Of a DNA stretch of 64,000 nt, positions 1 to 11,900 are shown one piece after another (within the stretch, counting starts at the first letter, position 1; each line of letters starts with the position of its first letter). The stretch is from positions 186,001 to 250,000 of the forward strand of contig CAOLHI010000656.1 in assembly GCA_948474755.1 (NCBI GenBank). The letters run 5' to 3'. The notes under the pieces are model-generated. The model searched no databases. It had not been told where the DNA came from and was given only the letters and a program-made list of their open reading frames with translations. Position numbers and translations under genes: made by a program. Origin of the DNA: Ctenosaura bakeri. Taxonomy: Eukaryota > Chordata > Lepidosauria > Squamata > Iguanidae.

Positions 1-1136
1 AGTACTAGTCTAACTGGGAACAGGCTGTGTATGAAGACATAAGATGCTGTCTTGCATTGCTTGGGACTGCTGTGCCCTGTACTTTTTATTCCAGAAGTAA
101 CCAACCTTTTCTGGCCTGCAGGCATTTCTGGAATCTTGAAAAATTACTCTGGCCATCATAGAAGTGTTTGGAGTGTTTATGCATGTAGGGATGTCTTTGC
201 ATGAAAATTGCAGTATACAATTCTGTTACTTCTGTTACACTGTTCTGTCCTGTGCTATGCAGATCCGTGTGGTCAATCACAGAGTCACCAAATGTGTTAT
301 CCTATGGGACCTAAGCAAAGACCATACAGCTTTTGGACCTGATCCAAAGTTTTAGGGGATCTTCAAAACAAACATTTCAGATTTCTGAGTTCTTTGTGTT
401 TTGTGTGTGGATATGTGTGTTGTTTTTTTTTCTTATTTTAGAATGTTCATCAATTTTGAACAATCTGGACAAACTTGACATGTACTCTTTGGATGATACC
501 CTGAATATTTTTATGCAAGCTTGGGAACAATCCGCAAATTGTGTGGGTTTTTTGGCGGCGGCGCGGGATTTACTGGTTTTCAGTCACTTTGCATGGAGCT
601 TAATGTGAAAAAGATTTTCTAAGTGGTACCATTCAAACAGTTTTTTTAAAAATTAACATCATAAGCAAAAGACAATAACATCACCCTGGATAATGCTGAC
701 TTAATTTTCTTGTGCATATATATGTATATGTATATGCATTTGAGCATGTGCACATGCATGTGTGTGTGTGTGTGTGTTCTCTCTCTCTCTCTGGCTGCTT
801 TGCAGACTTGCATTGGCCATTTTTCACTCCATTGCTCCTTGTACATGTGAAAAGAGAAATCATTCTATTCACATAAATAGTGGGGAAAGCCACCCATCAA
901 TATAACAGACTCTGGATGGAATGGGAAAAATCCTTGTTCAAGGCATCAGAGCAGTTCCCCACTGCCACAATTTACGAGGGAATAGAGAAATTAGTCAGTT
1001 CTCTTGTACAGGAGGAAACTAGCTTGATGGGTAGCTTATCATGGCCTTGTAGGTTCAGTGACCCTGTGGGCACTGTCTTGGAGACCCCACGTCTACTTAA
1101 CCTGATTACAGAATTTTCTAACTTGTTGTTGCCATT
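1..1136 (+). other. STAT6 intron, left end
   Basis: No exon was recognised. The SH2 exon that should precede 5799 was looked for in all + strand frames and not seen. The only structure is a TA/TG/CT microsatellite at 711-793. An odd CG-rich word near 555-570 stands out in AT-rich DNA but matches nothing I know. Confidence 0.6.
711..793. repeat. Compound microsatellite (TA)n(TG)n(CT)n
   Basis: Runs of tatatg, then tgtgtg, then ctctct in direct succession. Confidence 0.9.
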
Positions 1137-1326
1137 GTGTGCCTTCAAGTAAGTCCAACTTATGATGACTCTGTCCTATGATTTTCTTGGCAAGGTTTAT
1201 ACAGAGGAGGCTTGCCATAACATTTCTGTGAGGCTAAGAGAGTGTGACTTGCTCAAGGTCAGCCAGTGGGTTTCCATGAACAAATGGGGATTTGAACCCT
1301 GGTCTCTCAGCATCCTATTCCAGCAG
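1137..1326 (-). repeat. tRNA-derived SINE fragment (minus)
   Basis: Reading from the + strand it has the tail word gtgccttcaagtaagtcc, then aggcttgcc and the ggatttgaaccctggtctc block, which is the complement of the box-B-containing head. It directly abuts the CR1 3' end. Confidence 0.65.
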
Positions 1327-1327
1327 T

Positions 1328-3730
1328 CATAGAATCACAGAAATGTAGAGTTAGAAGAGACCACAGTCCAACCCCCTGTCATGCAGGAACACCCTCAAAG
1401 CACTCCCGACAGATGGCCATCAAGCCTCTGCTTAAAAACCTCCAAGGAAGGAGACTCCACTACACTCCGAGGCAGCATATTCCACTGCCAGACAACCCAG
1501 ACTGTCAGGAAGTTCTTCCTGAGGTTCAGGTGGAATCTCCTTTCCTGCAGCTTGAATCCATTGCTCCTTGTCCTGGTCTCTGGAGCAGCAGGAAAGAAGC
1601 CCTCTCCTTCCTCTACGTGGCATCCCTTCAAATATTTAAACATGGCTATCATGTCCCCTCTTAACCTTCTCTTCTGCAGACTAAACATACCCAGCTCTCT
1701 AAGTCTATCCTCATAGGGCATGGCTTCCAGGCCTCTCACCATTTTGATCGCCCTCCTCTGGACTTGCTCCAGCTTGTCAATATTCTTCTTGAATTGGGGT
1801 GCCCAGAACTGGACACAGTATTCAAGATGAGGTCTAACCAAAGCAGAGTAGAGTGGTACCAGTACCTCTCTCGATCTAGACACCATACTCCTATTGATGC
1901 AGCCGAGAATTGCATTGGCTTTCTGGGCTGCCACATCACACTGCTGACTCATGCTCAGCTTGTGATCTACCAAGACTCCTAGAACCCTTTCACACGTACT
2001 GCCATCCAGCCACGTGTTCCCCATCCTATATTTCTGTATTCCATTTTTTCTACCTAAGTGTAGGACCTTGCACTTCTCTCTGTTGAATTTCATTTTGTTA
2101 GCCTCGGCCCAGCTCTCCAATCTATCCAGGTCCTTTTGAATTTTGACCCTGTCGTCTGGTGTATTAGCAACCCCTCCCAATTTGGTGTCATCTGCAAATT
2201 TGATGAGCCTGCCCTCTATTCCTTCATCCAAGTCATTGATAAAAATATTGAACAGCACTGGGCCCACAACAGAACCCTGTGGCACCCCACTAGTCACTTC
2301 TCTCCAGGATGAAAAGCAGCCATTCGTGATCACCCTTTGGGTTCGGTCGGTCAACCAATTACAAATCCAACTAACAGTGGCCCTGTCCAGCCCACATTTT
2401 ACCAGCTTCATTGCAAGAATGTCATGGGGAACTTTGCCAAAGGCCTTACTGAAATCAAGATATGCTACATCCACAGCATTCCCTTCATCTATCAAGCTAG
2501 TAACTCTATCATAAAAAGAGATAAGATTAGTCTGGCATGACTTATTTTTGAGAAATCCATGTTGACTTCTCGTGATTACCGCGTTGCTTTCTAAATGATT
2601 AGAAACTGACTGCTTAATGATCTGCTCCAGGATCTTTCCGGGTACTGATGTCAGGCTGACTGGGTGATAATTATTTGGGTCCTCCTTTTTCCCCTTCTTG
2701 AAGATGGGGACAACATTTGCTCTCTTCCAATCTGCTGGAACTCCTGTCCTCCAAGATTTGTCAAAGATTATAACAAGCGGTTCCGAAATGACCTCTCCCA
2801 GCTCTTTTAATATCCTAGGATGCAATTCATCTGGCCCTGGAGACTTGAATTCATCCAATGTGGCCGGGTATTCCTGTACCACCTCTCTACCTATTATGTG
2901 CCTCATTTCCCCTGCTTCCTCCCCTGCTTCCCAACCGCCGGGTTGAGTGCTTGTATCCTTCTGGGAAAAAACTGAGACAAAGAAGGTGTTAAGTAGCTCT
3001 GCCTTTTCTCTCCCCCCTGTGAGTAATTCGCCATCTTCTCTGTGTAGCGACCCTACTGTCTCCTTCTTTTTCCTTTTGCTGCGGACATATTTAAAAAAAA
3101 CCCTTTTTATTGTTTTTAATGTCTCTGGCCAGCCTAAGCTCGTTCTGTGCTTTAGCCTTTCTGACCTCCTCCCTACATCTCCTGGCTACTTGCTTAAATT
3201 CTTCTTTGGTGGTTTCCCCCTTCTTCCATTTCCTATACATGTTTCTCTTAACACTTGGCTCAGCTGAGAGTTCTTTAGTCAACCATTCTGGTTTCTTCAG
3301 ATGCCTCCCATTTTTCCTCCTTATTGGCACAGTTTTAGACTGTGCCGTCAGTATCTCTTTTTAACGAACTCTCATGCCTCCTGAACTCCTTTCCCTTTAA
3401 CTATTCCTGACCACAGAATTCCAGCCAGCAGCTCCCTAAGTTTACAGAAGTCCGCTTTTTTAAAATCTAAGATGAGTGTCTGGGTACGCTTATCTTTTCC
3501 TTCCCATTGAATGCCAAATTCCAATAGGGCATGGTCACTCCCCCCTAAAGATCCAATCACTTCTACCTCATTAACAAGGTCATCCCTGTTGGTCAGGATC
3601 AGATCTAGAATATTTGATCCCCTTGTGGCCTCTTCCACCTTCTGGACCATGAAGTTGTCTGCAAGACAAGCAAGAAACTTGCTGGACCTTGCTATCTTGG
3701 CCACTGTGCCATAACTAGATCCTTTTCTAG
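1328..3730 (-). mobile_element. CR1 LINE, 5'-truncated and broken, long RT reading frame
   Basis: A CR1-type non-LTR retrotransposon on -. Its 3' end is at about 1328 with the typical TTCTATGATTC-like terminus. The main open frame, 2906-1395 (503 codons), carries the reverse transcriptase: SPGPDELHPRILKEL, SQHGFL, VDVAYLDFSKAFGKVPH, the GVPQGSVVGPVLFNIFIND block and the catalytic FADDT, and ends [11 protein letters not shown]. Further upstream, 3330-3091 and 3704-3372 keep linker and endonuclease C-terminal stretches (ILDLILTN, GGSDHALLEF), but in shifted frames, so ORF2 is broken. The N-terminal endonuclease and ORF1 are missing. It is not a host gene. Confidence 0.93.
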
Positions 3731-3820
3731 GTATAGAATGGGAAATCAGTTAAACCTGGGACTTTCTGCTTGCAAGCATGCATTCTGCCACAGAACAGTG
3801 GCCCATGTCAGACAGTCACT

Positions 3821-3841
3821 CTGTGTGTGTGTGTGTGTGTA

Positions 3842-3874
<33 letters not shown>

Positions 3875-3932
3875 CGGGAGAGAGAGAGACGGGGGAGAGA
3901 GAGAGACAGAGACACAGAGACAGAGACACCAT
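3821..3932. repeat. Compound microsatellite (GT)n(GA)n
   Basis: About 38 bases of gt repeats pass directly into about 75 bases of ga/gaca repeats, on the edge of the CR1 element. Confidence 0.92.
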
Positions 3933-3939
3933 GTATGCA

Positions 3940-5090
3940 CATGCATGTGTGTCAGCATGTGTGCATATCCAAGCAATTTAGTAAGCCATATAAAATATTC
4001 TGGGTCTCTCAAAGGGATAATAAGGCAGCAAAAAAAGATTGTTAACATTAAGAGAGTCACAAATCCTTGAACAAAGCAGACCAGAGATGAAATATTACAG
4101 GGAAGGAATACATATAACGTGTTTACTTCAGAATTTTTTGTTTCTATTTTTTTGCCTTGGAAATGTCCAGGATGAGTTTGTATCATATCCTGGGATATCC
4201 TGGGTGGAGTCATACAACCATACACTTGGAAGAGACCTCAGAAATCACTAATTGATGCTCTGCTTCTTGACTGGTTTTTATATATTATTTTATTTATTAA
4301 AATATGTATATCCCACTCTGTATCTGAAGATCTGAGGTTGGCATATAATAAAACCAATTTATGACAATGTTAAAGAGTGAAAATATACTGAAACGTTTAG
4401 GAGTTTATCACATGAGGCAGATAAATCACAATTACAGCAGGATAATAGCCTCTTTGGCTGGGACTTACCACATGATATTGTTCCTCTTTTGCTATTCTTT
4501 TCGTAGGAGAACGTTAGAAAAGGGTTTCTTTTATTAACATAAAAAAACTGTTCATGAAAGACTTTCTAAATGGTCTCCTACCAGGAGAACAACAAAAGAG
4601 CCATGAGGTAATATGATAAGTCCTTGGGATGCTATTATCCTGTAGCCCCAGAAAACCCCTTGATGGGGTTGCCTTAGCGTCGCCATAAGTCATACAGGAC
4701 TTGAAGGCACACAAGAACAGCAATTGTGATTTCCTTGCCTCCTGTGATAAAGCCCACTGAATGAAGTAATAAATAAAAAATACCAACAGTTTTAAAAGAG
4801 TAAAAATATGTGGAAACATTTATCACTTTGTTTTGTTGTGCTTCTCTTGTTAAAGAGGCAATGTCTGAATGAATTACCACAAGATATATTGAGTCTGCTT
4901 TCAGGGAATGGATGGGGCAGAGCTAGATGGAATGGGCTCCTTTTAGAGTGACAAGCTATAATCCTCTTCCAACAAGTGGATCTTTCCTCCTAAGTCACTT
5001 GCAGTGTGAAGCCAAAGGAAAGAGGAGGGAGGTGTTGTCTGTGGAAGCTTCTCTTGCCTTGTTTATATTCAGGAATGGACCCTGCTGTTT
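3940..5090 (+). other. STAT6 intron, no gene
   Basis: AT-rich intron. The only recognised piece is a SINE 3' tail at 4650-4725, with the gtcgccataagtc and acttgaaggcacaca words of the common squamate tRNA-SINE. Confidence 0.55.
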
Positions 5091-5092
5091 CT

Positions 5093-5646
5093 TATACTGT
5101 CTTTGCTGGCCTATAAGACACACCCCATTTATATGCCAGCAAATACTGTTTGCTGATGGAGAAGATACACTGGCATATGAGGTGCATTTTCAAACAATAT
5201 TTTTTTTGAGAAAAAGTGAGTCTTATGCCCTTTTTGCACGGCATTTTCCATGCGAAAGAGGGCCTGGAGTGTTGTGCGATTGTGAGGACAATTGTGTGAC
5301 CTCGAGGGGCCGGCAGGCGCTGATCGTGCACCTTTTCATTTTTGGCTAGAAGCCAAAAATGTAGCAATCATGCATTGCTCCCAGGCCCTGCATGCACTTA
5401 CCTGGTGTGCGGAGCCTCCAGAGCCACGCCAGTCACGCTTCCTGCCCCAGCGCAGCCTGGGAAACTCCTAGGCTGCACTGCGGAATGAAGAGGCGGGGCT
5501 CTCGCACGAGCAGGCAGCTTGTGCAGAACCGAAGGACCCCGGATGTGAGAGCCTCTCGTTGGAGGCTGCTCGCGCGATCCCCGCACCCCAGCGTCAGAAG
5601 GCGGTAAGGTGCCAAAAAGGCCTTATATGCCAGCAAATACAGTATA
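5093..5646. mobile_element. MITE with TIR tatactgt(a/c)tttgctggc, interrupted
   Basis: The left end, tatactgtctttgctggc at 5093, is the inverse of gccagcaaatacagtata ending at 5646. A second inverted copy of the end lies at 5129-5148, making an 18-bp direct repeat with 5623-5640. The inner arm cttatgcc at 5222 is cut by a second MITE (5226-5622). Confidence 0.6.
5226..5622 (-). mobile_element. MITE family 2 (CpG-rich, GGCCCTTTYYGCAC ends), copy a
   Basis: The ends read GCCCTTTTTGCAC and GTGCCAAAAAGGCC (near inverse), flanked by TTA at 5223-5225 and 5623-5625, a 3-bp target duplication. The CpG-rich interior includes a short hairpin (ttggctagaagccaa) and is the reverse of copies at 11957 and 14749. 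Confidence 0.75.
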
Positions 5647-5798
5647 TAGGACAGTTTATTCTGTGCAAGATAGCAACGAGTTTTAGGGGGGTGTTGCTAA
5701 TTTATATTGGTCTTTCCTGCGATGGGAGGAAAGTGAAGCTCAGCTCTGGGTGCACATTCTGATTTCTTCTACTGCTACTTTCTCTTCATCTGGCTCAG

Positions 5799-5945
5799 GT
5801 TCTACTCAGGTGGAGAACATCCAACCTTTCACGGCAAAGCAACTGTCCTTCCGTTCTCTTGCTGACTGTGTTCTGGATGTATCAGAGCTTCAGACCCTGT
5901 ATCCCGATAGGCCCAAACATGACGCTTTCAGGAGGCACTTTAATG
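5799..5945 (+). CDS. STAT6: STAT6 exon, C-terminal half of SH2 domain
   Basis: The acceptor is a pyrimidine tract ending in ctcag at 5798 and the donor is gtgag at 5946. The exon starts with the last two bases of a split Gly codon and ends one base into a codon. It encodes 48 full residues beginning STQVENIQPF and ending DAFRRHFN, with LYPDRPKHDAFRRHF matching the LYPKKPKDEAF region of mammalian STAT6. The SH2 arginine that binds phosphotyrosine belongs to an earlier exon, which is not in the window, so the upstream intron is longer than 5.7 kb. Confidence 0.93.
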
Positions 5946-8900
5946 GTGAGTGATGGAGAGGGCAGAGAAGACCATTCTTAAAAAAGAAAAACCTCCATCT
6001 GAATCTGAAATGGCTGATTTTACCCTAGGAGCAAAGTATTCATTCTCTGCATTTTGGCAGGCAGGAACAGAGTTTGATGTCTTCTGATAGCCCAGGTTCA
6101 AAGTAAGAATGAGTGGAGATTATGAGCTGGAAGAAGGAAAAGAGGGCTGGGGCCATTCAAGTTTTATTAGTGAAACAGAAATCTGAAGGGTTTGCCTTTT
6201 CAAGCTGTCTATAGACTTGTTTTATTTATTTTTAATTATAGACTGTATTTTCAATCAGATGCAATACACTAAAAACAGTATAAAAACTAAACATAAATAT
6301 GGTGAAATCGAGAGATATAAAATTATTTCACCCAGTTTTTCTAAATAAACATTAAATATGACCTTTAAAAAGGTTTCAAAGGTTTTAGTATGGTGCCAAA
6401 AATAAAAATAAAAATGTACACTGTTGGCACCCACTAGGTGCATCTCTTGCATTGTAGTCCCTCAGCTGCTAGAAGTCACCTGGTCTCATTTTATAATACG
6501 TGGATCCCAAAATCTAAAGCAGTTAGAAAGAGTGAAAACACATGCTATTTGTAATATAATAATTAGATCTGGAAGACACACTGAAAAGTCCAAACAGCCT
6601 TAGTTGACCAGGGCACAGACAAACCAGCCCTGCTGTCTTTTAATCTTATTATCACACCCTGGCTACCTCCCCTTAAGTTCTCGTCTTGTAGCAGGACTTA
6701 TTTGAGATTTCTATATGGTAGAAAAATGACCCTACTTCTTTGGAGAGAGGGGTTGAGCATGATGTATGTTTTCTTTCACAGCAGAGGCACCCAGGAAGAG
6801 TAGTTATCTCCCAGCCAAGTTGAAGATAACTGTGGACTCGTAAGTGTGTGAATTCTTCCTCTTTTTGGGGGAAAAATGCCTTGTTCAGATGAATGAAAAT
6901 TTCTCCTGCTTCTTTTTGTCTTCTTTGGGATGTAGAACTTGTATTTTGGAGAGCTGACTCCGTGCTAGTAGGCTATCTCTCAGGCACATAAGGTTGGTTT
7001 CCTATTAAGTCATATTTAACTCTAAAACCATTAAAATCAGCGGAACATAAGTTAGGGATGGCTTAACTTTTTATTTCAGGAGTAGATAAGTATGAGTAGA
7101 TCGGGAACCAACCCATTGTTAATATGATTGTCAATTAACCATAATTAATCTAACTTCAGTTGACTATCACTGACCAGAGGTCTCTCATAGTCATTTCTCA
7201 CATACACACAGTACCTTTACTGTACACGGCACATTACAACATAAGCAAGTAGGTATCTGCCCCAAAGAGCTTGCAGTCTAAATTTTGCCCGAGGGGGGGG
7301 AATGGAGTATGGGAGAGATTGGAGAGGTCTGACCTAGTTTAGCTTATATTTTCCTTGAGCATTAGGTATTGCATGATGTTAGAAAGAAGATAGCTGGCTA
7401 AATGAAATTTTGGTCTGATGGTAGTCACTATGATTGGGTAGTAAAAATCCTTTGCATCTGATTTGTCATTGTGGTTATCGTAAAGACACCTCATCCCATC
7501 TAATATTGGAAGCTAAGCAGAGTCAACCCTGATTAGTAACTTGGATGGGAGATTGCCAATGAATTCCAGGTACTGTAGGCTATATTTCAGCAGAAGGAAC
7601 TGGCAAAACCACCTCTGAATCTTTCTTTCTTAAGAAAACCCTATGAAATTCATGGGGTCATCATAAGTCAACAGGTGACTTGAAGTCACATACACACGTG
7701 TAGCTTGCCAGGGTTGAATACAGATTGACCAATAATTCTTTTGGCCAGGCCCAGGTAACCGTGTTTGGTGCTTAATGCACCTAGTCCAGTCACTGCATTA
7801 CAGCACGCAGTCTTTTCAGGCCTGTGTGCTGAATCTGATTGGGGAGGAGTTGTGGTTGCTGTGCAGGTGTGGGCACAATCACATTGGGGTGTGAGGTAAG
7901 ACTTTAACTTTTCCTCTGCCCGAGCAATATTGCACAAGATTGCTTTGGTGGAGGGTGGGGAAGTTGTTTTGGGGTCACTGAGTGCCTCCACAACACCTGA
8001 TAGACGTCACTGCTTTGGTACTATCATTAGCAGCACCAACAAAGCAATCAGCAAGAACATGGGAGAATAGCTGTTTTGGACTACAGATTTCCCCAGTATG
8101 TATCTAAAAGGGTCACTGGAAGGGAGCTAAAGCTGTCTACTCCTTCTCCCTCCATTACCTTACAGCTGTTGTGATTATGTTCACAAAAGCTGTAAGGTCA
8201 TGGAGGGAGAAGGAGTAGGTAGCTTTAGCTTCCTTCCAGTGACTCTTTTAGATACATATTGGATGAGCATGGGGAAGTCTGTAGTCCAAAACAGTTATTC
8301 TCCGATGATCTTGCTGATTGCTTTGTACAAGTATACAGCTTAATATTTACAACTTGGTGACTTCAGAATGTAAGGAGAGCTCTGCTTTATCAGAGGATCT
8401 ATGTAGTAATGTCTGTTTTCTAACAGTGACTCATCAGATGCTGATCTCCCTGCAAAACAACAATAATGAACAAACAGAACGGGGACATAAAAGCGTAGCT
8501 CCACCCCCAATCCCACCATCATTAGCCCAGACTATATGGGGCATTTCTACACTACACTCTTATAGCACAATTATTCCACTTTCACCATCCTATGGAATCC
8601 TGGGGTTTCCAGTTTAGGGAGGGGGCGGTCAGCCCCTCCCTAAACTGCAGACCCCAGGATTCCATAGGATGTTGAAAGTGGAATAATTGTGCTATAAGAG
8701 TGTAGTGTGGAAATGGCCCTGGCCTTCAGAGCCATAGAACGTGGAGGTTCTATTTTACTATTATAATGGCCCTGTCCTTTCTGAATCTGTCTGTATCCAT
8801 TTCAGAAGTTATTTAGGCTACTTGCCATCATCATTTCTGGTGGCAGTTCACTGTGCAAGTTAATTGCATTGTGTAAATAAGGAAACTATAGTTGAATGTG

Positions 8901-11900
8901 GAAACTGCCTGCACTTTTAAAAAGTGTGTGACCTATACTGAGATATGAAAGTTTGTCTCTGGCACTTAAACTGTGATTATGTATTTACACATGCAAATTG
9001 TGTCTTTGCAAGGCTATCACTGAGTCACCTCTGGTCAATGATGAACTTGATACCCTGTTGGTCTTGCAGAAATGAATGGATGCTCATGCAACCTGTTTTG
9101 TATTTTAGACCTTCCTCATTTCCTGCTCCATCACTTCAGACTCAAGTCAACTCCATGAGCAACCCTGACTTGAATCTTGGAATTCATTCTGATCCTTCTT
9201 ATGAGTAAGTGTCAAGTCTTCAGTCTGCCAAGAATCCTGACATTTATGTATAGAGGCTTTGCATGTGAAAGCAGTCTGTCAAAGCCTGGCTATGAATTAT
9301 CTCATGATTTTCTGTGGGCCTCTAGGAGTGAAGAAAAGACAGGTTTTATTGGAGAAAATAATTTTTTCCCTACTATTTCCTCTAGAGTTCAAGGGAAGCC
9401 TCATATTTGAAAGGAAAGAACCTGGAAATTTTAACCTGATAGGTTTGGGGGCTACTTATTAAGAAGCAGAGGCCTGCTCTGGAATTCGGACATGAACTTC
9501 TTTGTGCAAGTTCTGCCCATTCCTTCAAACACACTTCAGAAATCCTGCTGTGTTCTTAGTCAGTGTCTGGTGAAACTTTAAGATTTTCTAAATGCAAAAA
9601 CAAAGGAACAAAAAGTGCTGTAATCAAAGTGGTGAGAGAAACAGCATCCCATCTCCTTCATATGGAGTGAATTAAAAGAAGTCCTCTATAGAAGAATGCA
9701 GTGTGTAAAAACTGATATTTATATAATTTGTCACCTCCTACAGGTAACATCTGTGTGCAAAATAGAATCATGAGGTTTAGCTAGATAAATAATTGTTAGT
9801 GTATGACTGGCATCTATGTGCCCCCTTTCCCAGCTTTTTGTGGGAGTCGGAATATGAAAGGACTCATCTTGTGTGTTTGGTAATTCTGTCTTGATCTGTT
9901 TTTGATTTGGTGTAGCAGTATGGTAACTGCACAACTGTACTCTGGGATAGAGAGCCAGCTGGCACATGATAAAGGAGACCAGTGAGCACAGCTTCCCAAA
10001 AGCAGCTGCGTGGCATGCATCATGGGTGGAGGGGTCTCTGCAACCATTTCTTGTCCTGGTCTGCATCCAACTCCCATTCACAACCAGTCTCCCTCCCTGC
10101 ATTCTGAACTTTTATTTAAAGGAAGAAAAAGTCCAAGCCTTTTGCTTGTACAGATAAGAATTAGAAACATGCAGGTTCTATTTACTCAGTTACTTGCTCC
10201 CACTTCCCATTATTCTCAGGCCAACAGTTGCAGAATTCATCAGATAATCAATAAGTACATGTTATGAAGCCTATTTTAAATATAATTACAATTTAATTTT
10301 TTTTAAAAAAAGAATAACAAAACAAGTTTAATTTAAATACAATTTGTATTTGAGGTTTGCCATTACTTGCTGATCTAAGATGGGTCACAACATAACCTTA
10401 ACTTAGGCCCTCATACTCAAAACAACTACTGTGATGTCCTGCATTTGTCAGATCCCTATTCAACCACAAACTCCACTAGCTGATCTTCAGATTTTCTCTC
10501 TCTGTCTCGCCTTCCTCCTCTCTCTGATTAGCCTTCCTAACAAAGTTGTGAGAAGGAGAAGCACCGTATATACTTCCCAGAGCTGGGAGGAAGGATGGGA
10601 TAAACATGCAATAAATAATAAAGATGGCATCATTAAAAGATGCAATACATAGATAAGGATAAGTAAGTAAACATCCTTTGCATGTCGCCTTATCTCTGCT
10701 TCTTCGTGCCAATCCACATTGTGACAAGATGTACAGTTTACTTCTCTTTTAGCAAATGTTTGACATCTCCTTGCTCTGTCTTTGCCACAGTCGATCAGTG
10801 ATGATTACACCATCCAGACACATGTCTCCACCTGGCCACACAGTGTATGGAAGCCCACAGTTACAGGCGTAAGAAACTCTCCTTTGTGTTTTCAGGAAGG
10901 GGAGGAGGGAAGAAAGAGAGGGAGGGGGAGGGAGAGAAGAAGACTGAGAAAGACTGCATTTTATACATATACTGCCTCACCTATTCCCTTGCAAACTAAG
11001 AGAAATCAAAGAGCTAAGAAAATCATAGGTGGCTTGTAGTTGGTGGCTTGTCTCACCCCTTCAAGTGAGCGTTCCACTATGCTTAGAAAGCAGACTTCAC
11101 CTGGAGTGGGATTTGGGAGATCCATGTTCAAGTGTGCACTGAGCCATGAAACTCACCAAGGGACCATGGATACAGGAAGCCCCCACCTCTTGACTCCACA
11201 TTATCTGACAACTTGCTCTTTTGATGCTTCCAAATTAAGGGCAAGCTCCTTTAATTCAGCCAGGGTTCTCCTGTTTCATCAGTTCTTCTTGGTTATGGAG
11301 GCTTGCTTGGAATGGCTCACATGTGTGTGCTACTTGCAAAAGAAGCCAAGGCGGGGAAAGGGCACCAAGCCAGCTGAGAGACTTTGCAAGCAGCACATGC
11401 ACAGCTGGTCCCAAGTGAATCTCTGTAACCCCTTCATGCTCTTCACAGTACAGTACGTAGGTTCCACTTTTCAACCAGTTCCGTCTTCTGACCGTGCTCC
11501 AGTCCCTGACCTGTCAGATAAGTTGGGGAAGCCTGTAGTCAGACTCTTTGTCTCAGGATGACTTACCTTACAGAGTTATGTGGGCAAAAAAGGAGTGGAG
11601 AAGAACCATGTATACAACCTTGATTTCGTTGGAGGGAGGGGAGGATGTACATGTTGTTAGCAGGTGCGAGTTACCCAGGTGATTAAGTCCTATGAGAACT
11701 CAGTATTAGCAAAGTAACAGAGAAAACGTTACCTAGTTTGAGTGTGGCTTCTTAATATGTGGTGGCTGATTTGAAAGACAAGGCAAACAGCAGATTAAAA
11801 AATGTAAAAGAAAATATTTACTAAAAGTTTGTAACGATACATTGAACTCACCAATTAATTAATTAGATTAGAGATATGCTTAGCATATTTTTAGAAGTTA

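Noticed and set aside
262..355. Acceptor-like cag followed by an open stretch (IRVVNHRVTKCVILWDL)
   Set aside because: Does not match the SH2 segment expected before the exon at 5799 and lacks a donor; treated as chance.
7478..7695. Functional 5S rRNA gene
   Set aside because: Only the 3' part is 5S-like, with substitutions, and it is fused to a SINE tail seen in other copies.
11040..11561. 173-codon open frame on +
   Set aside because: Lies in a STAT6 intron, overlaps nothing conserved, shows no domain and runs towards a SINE tail.
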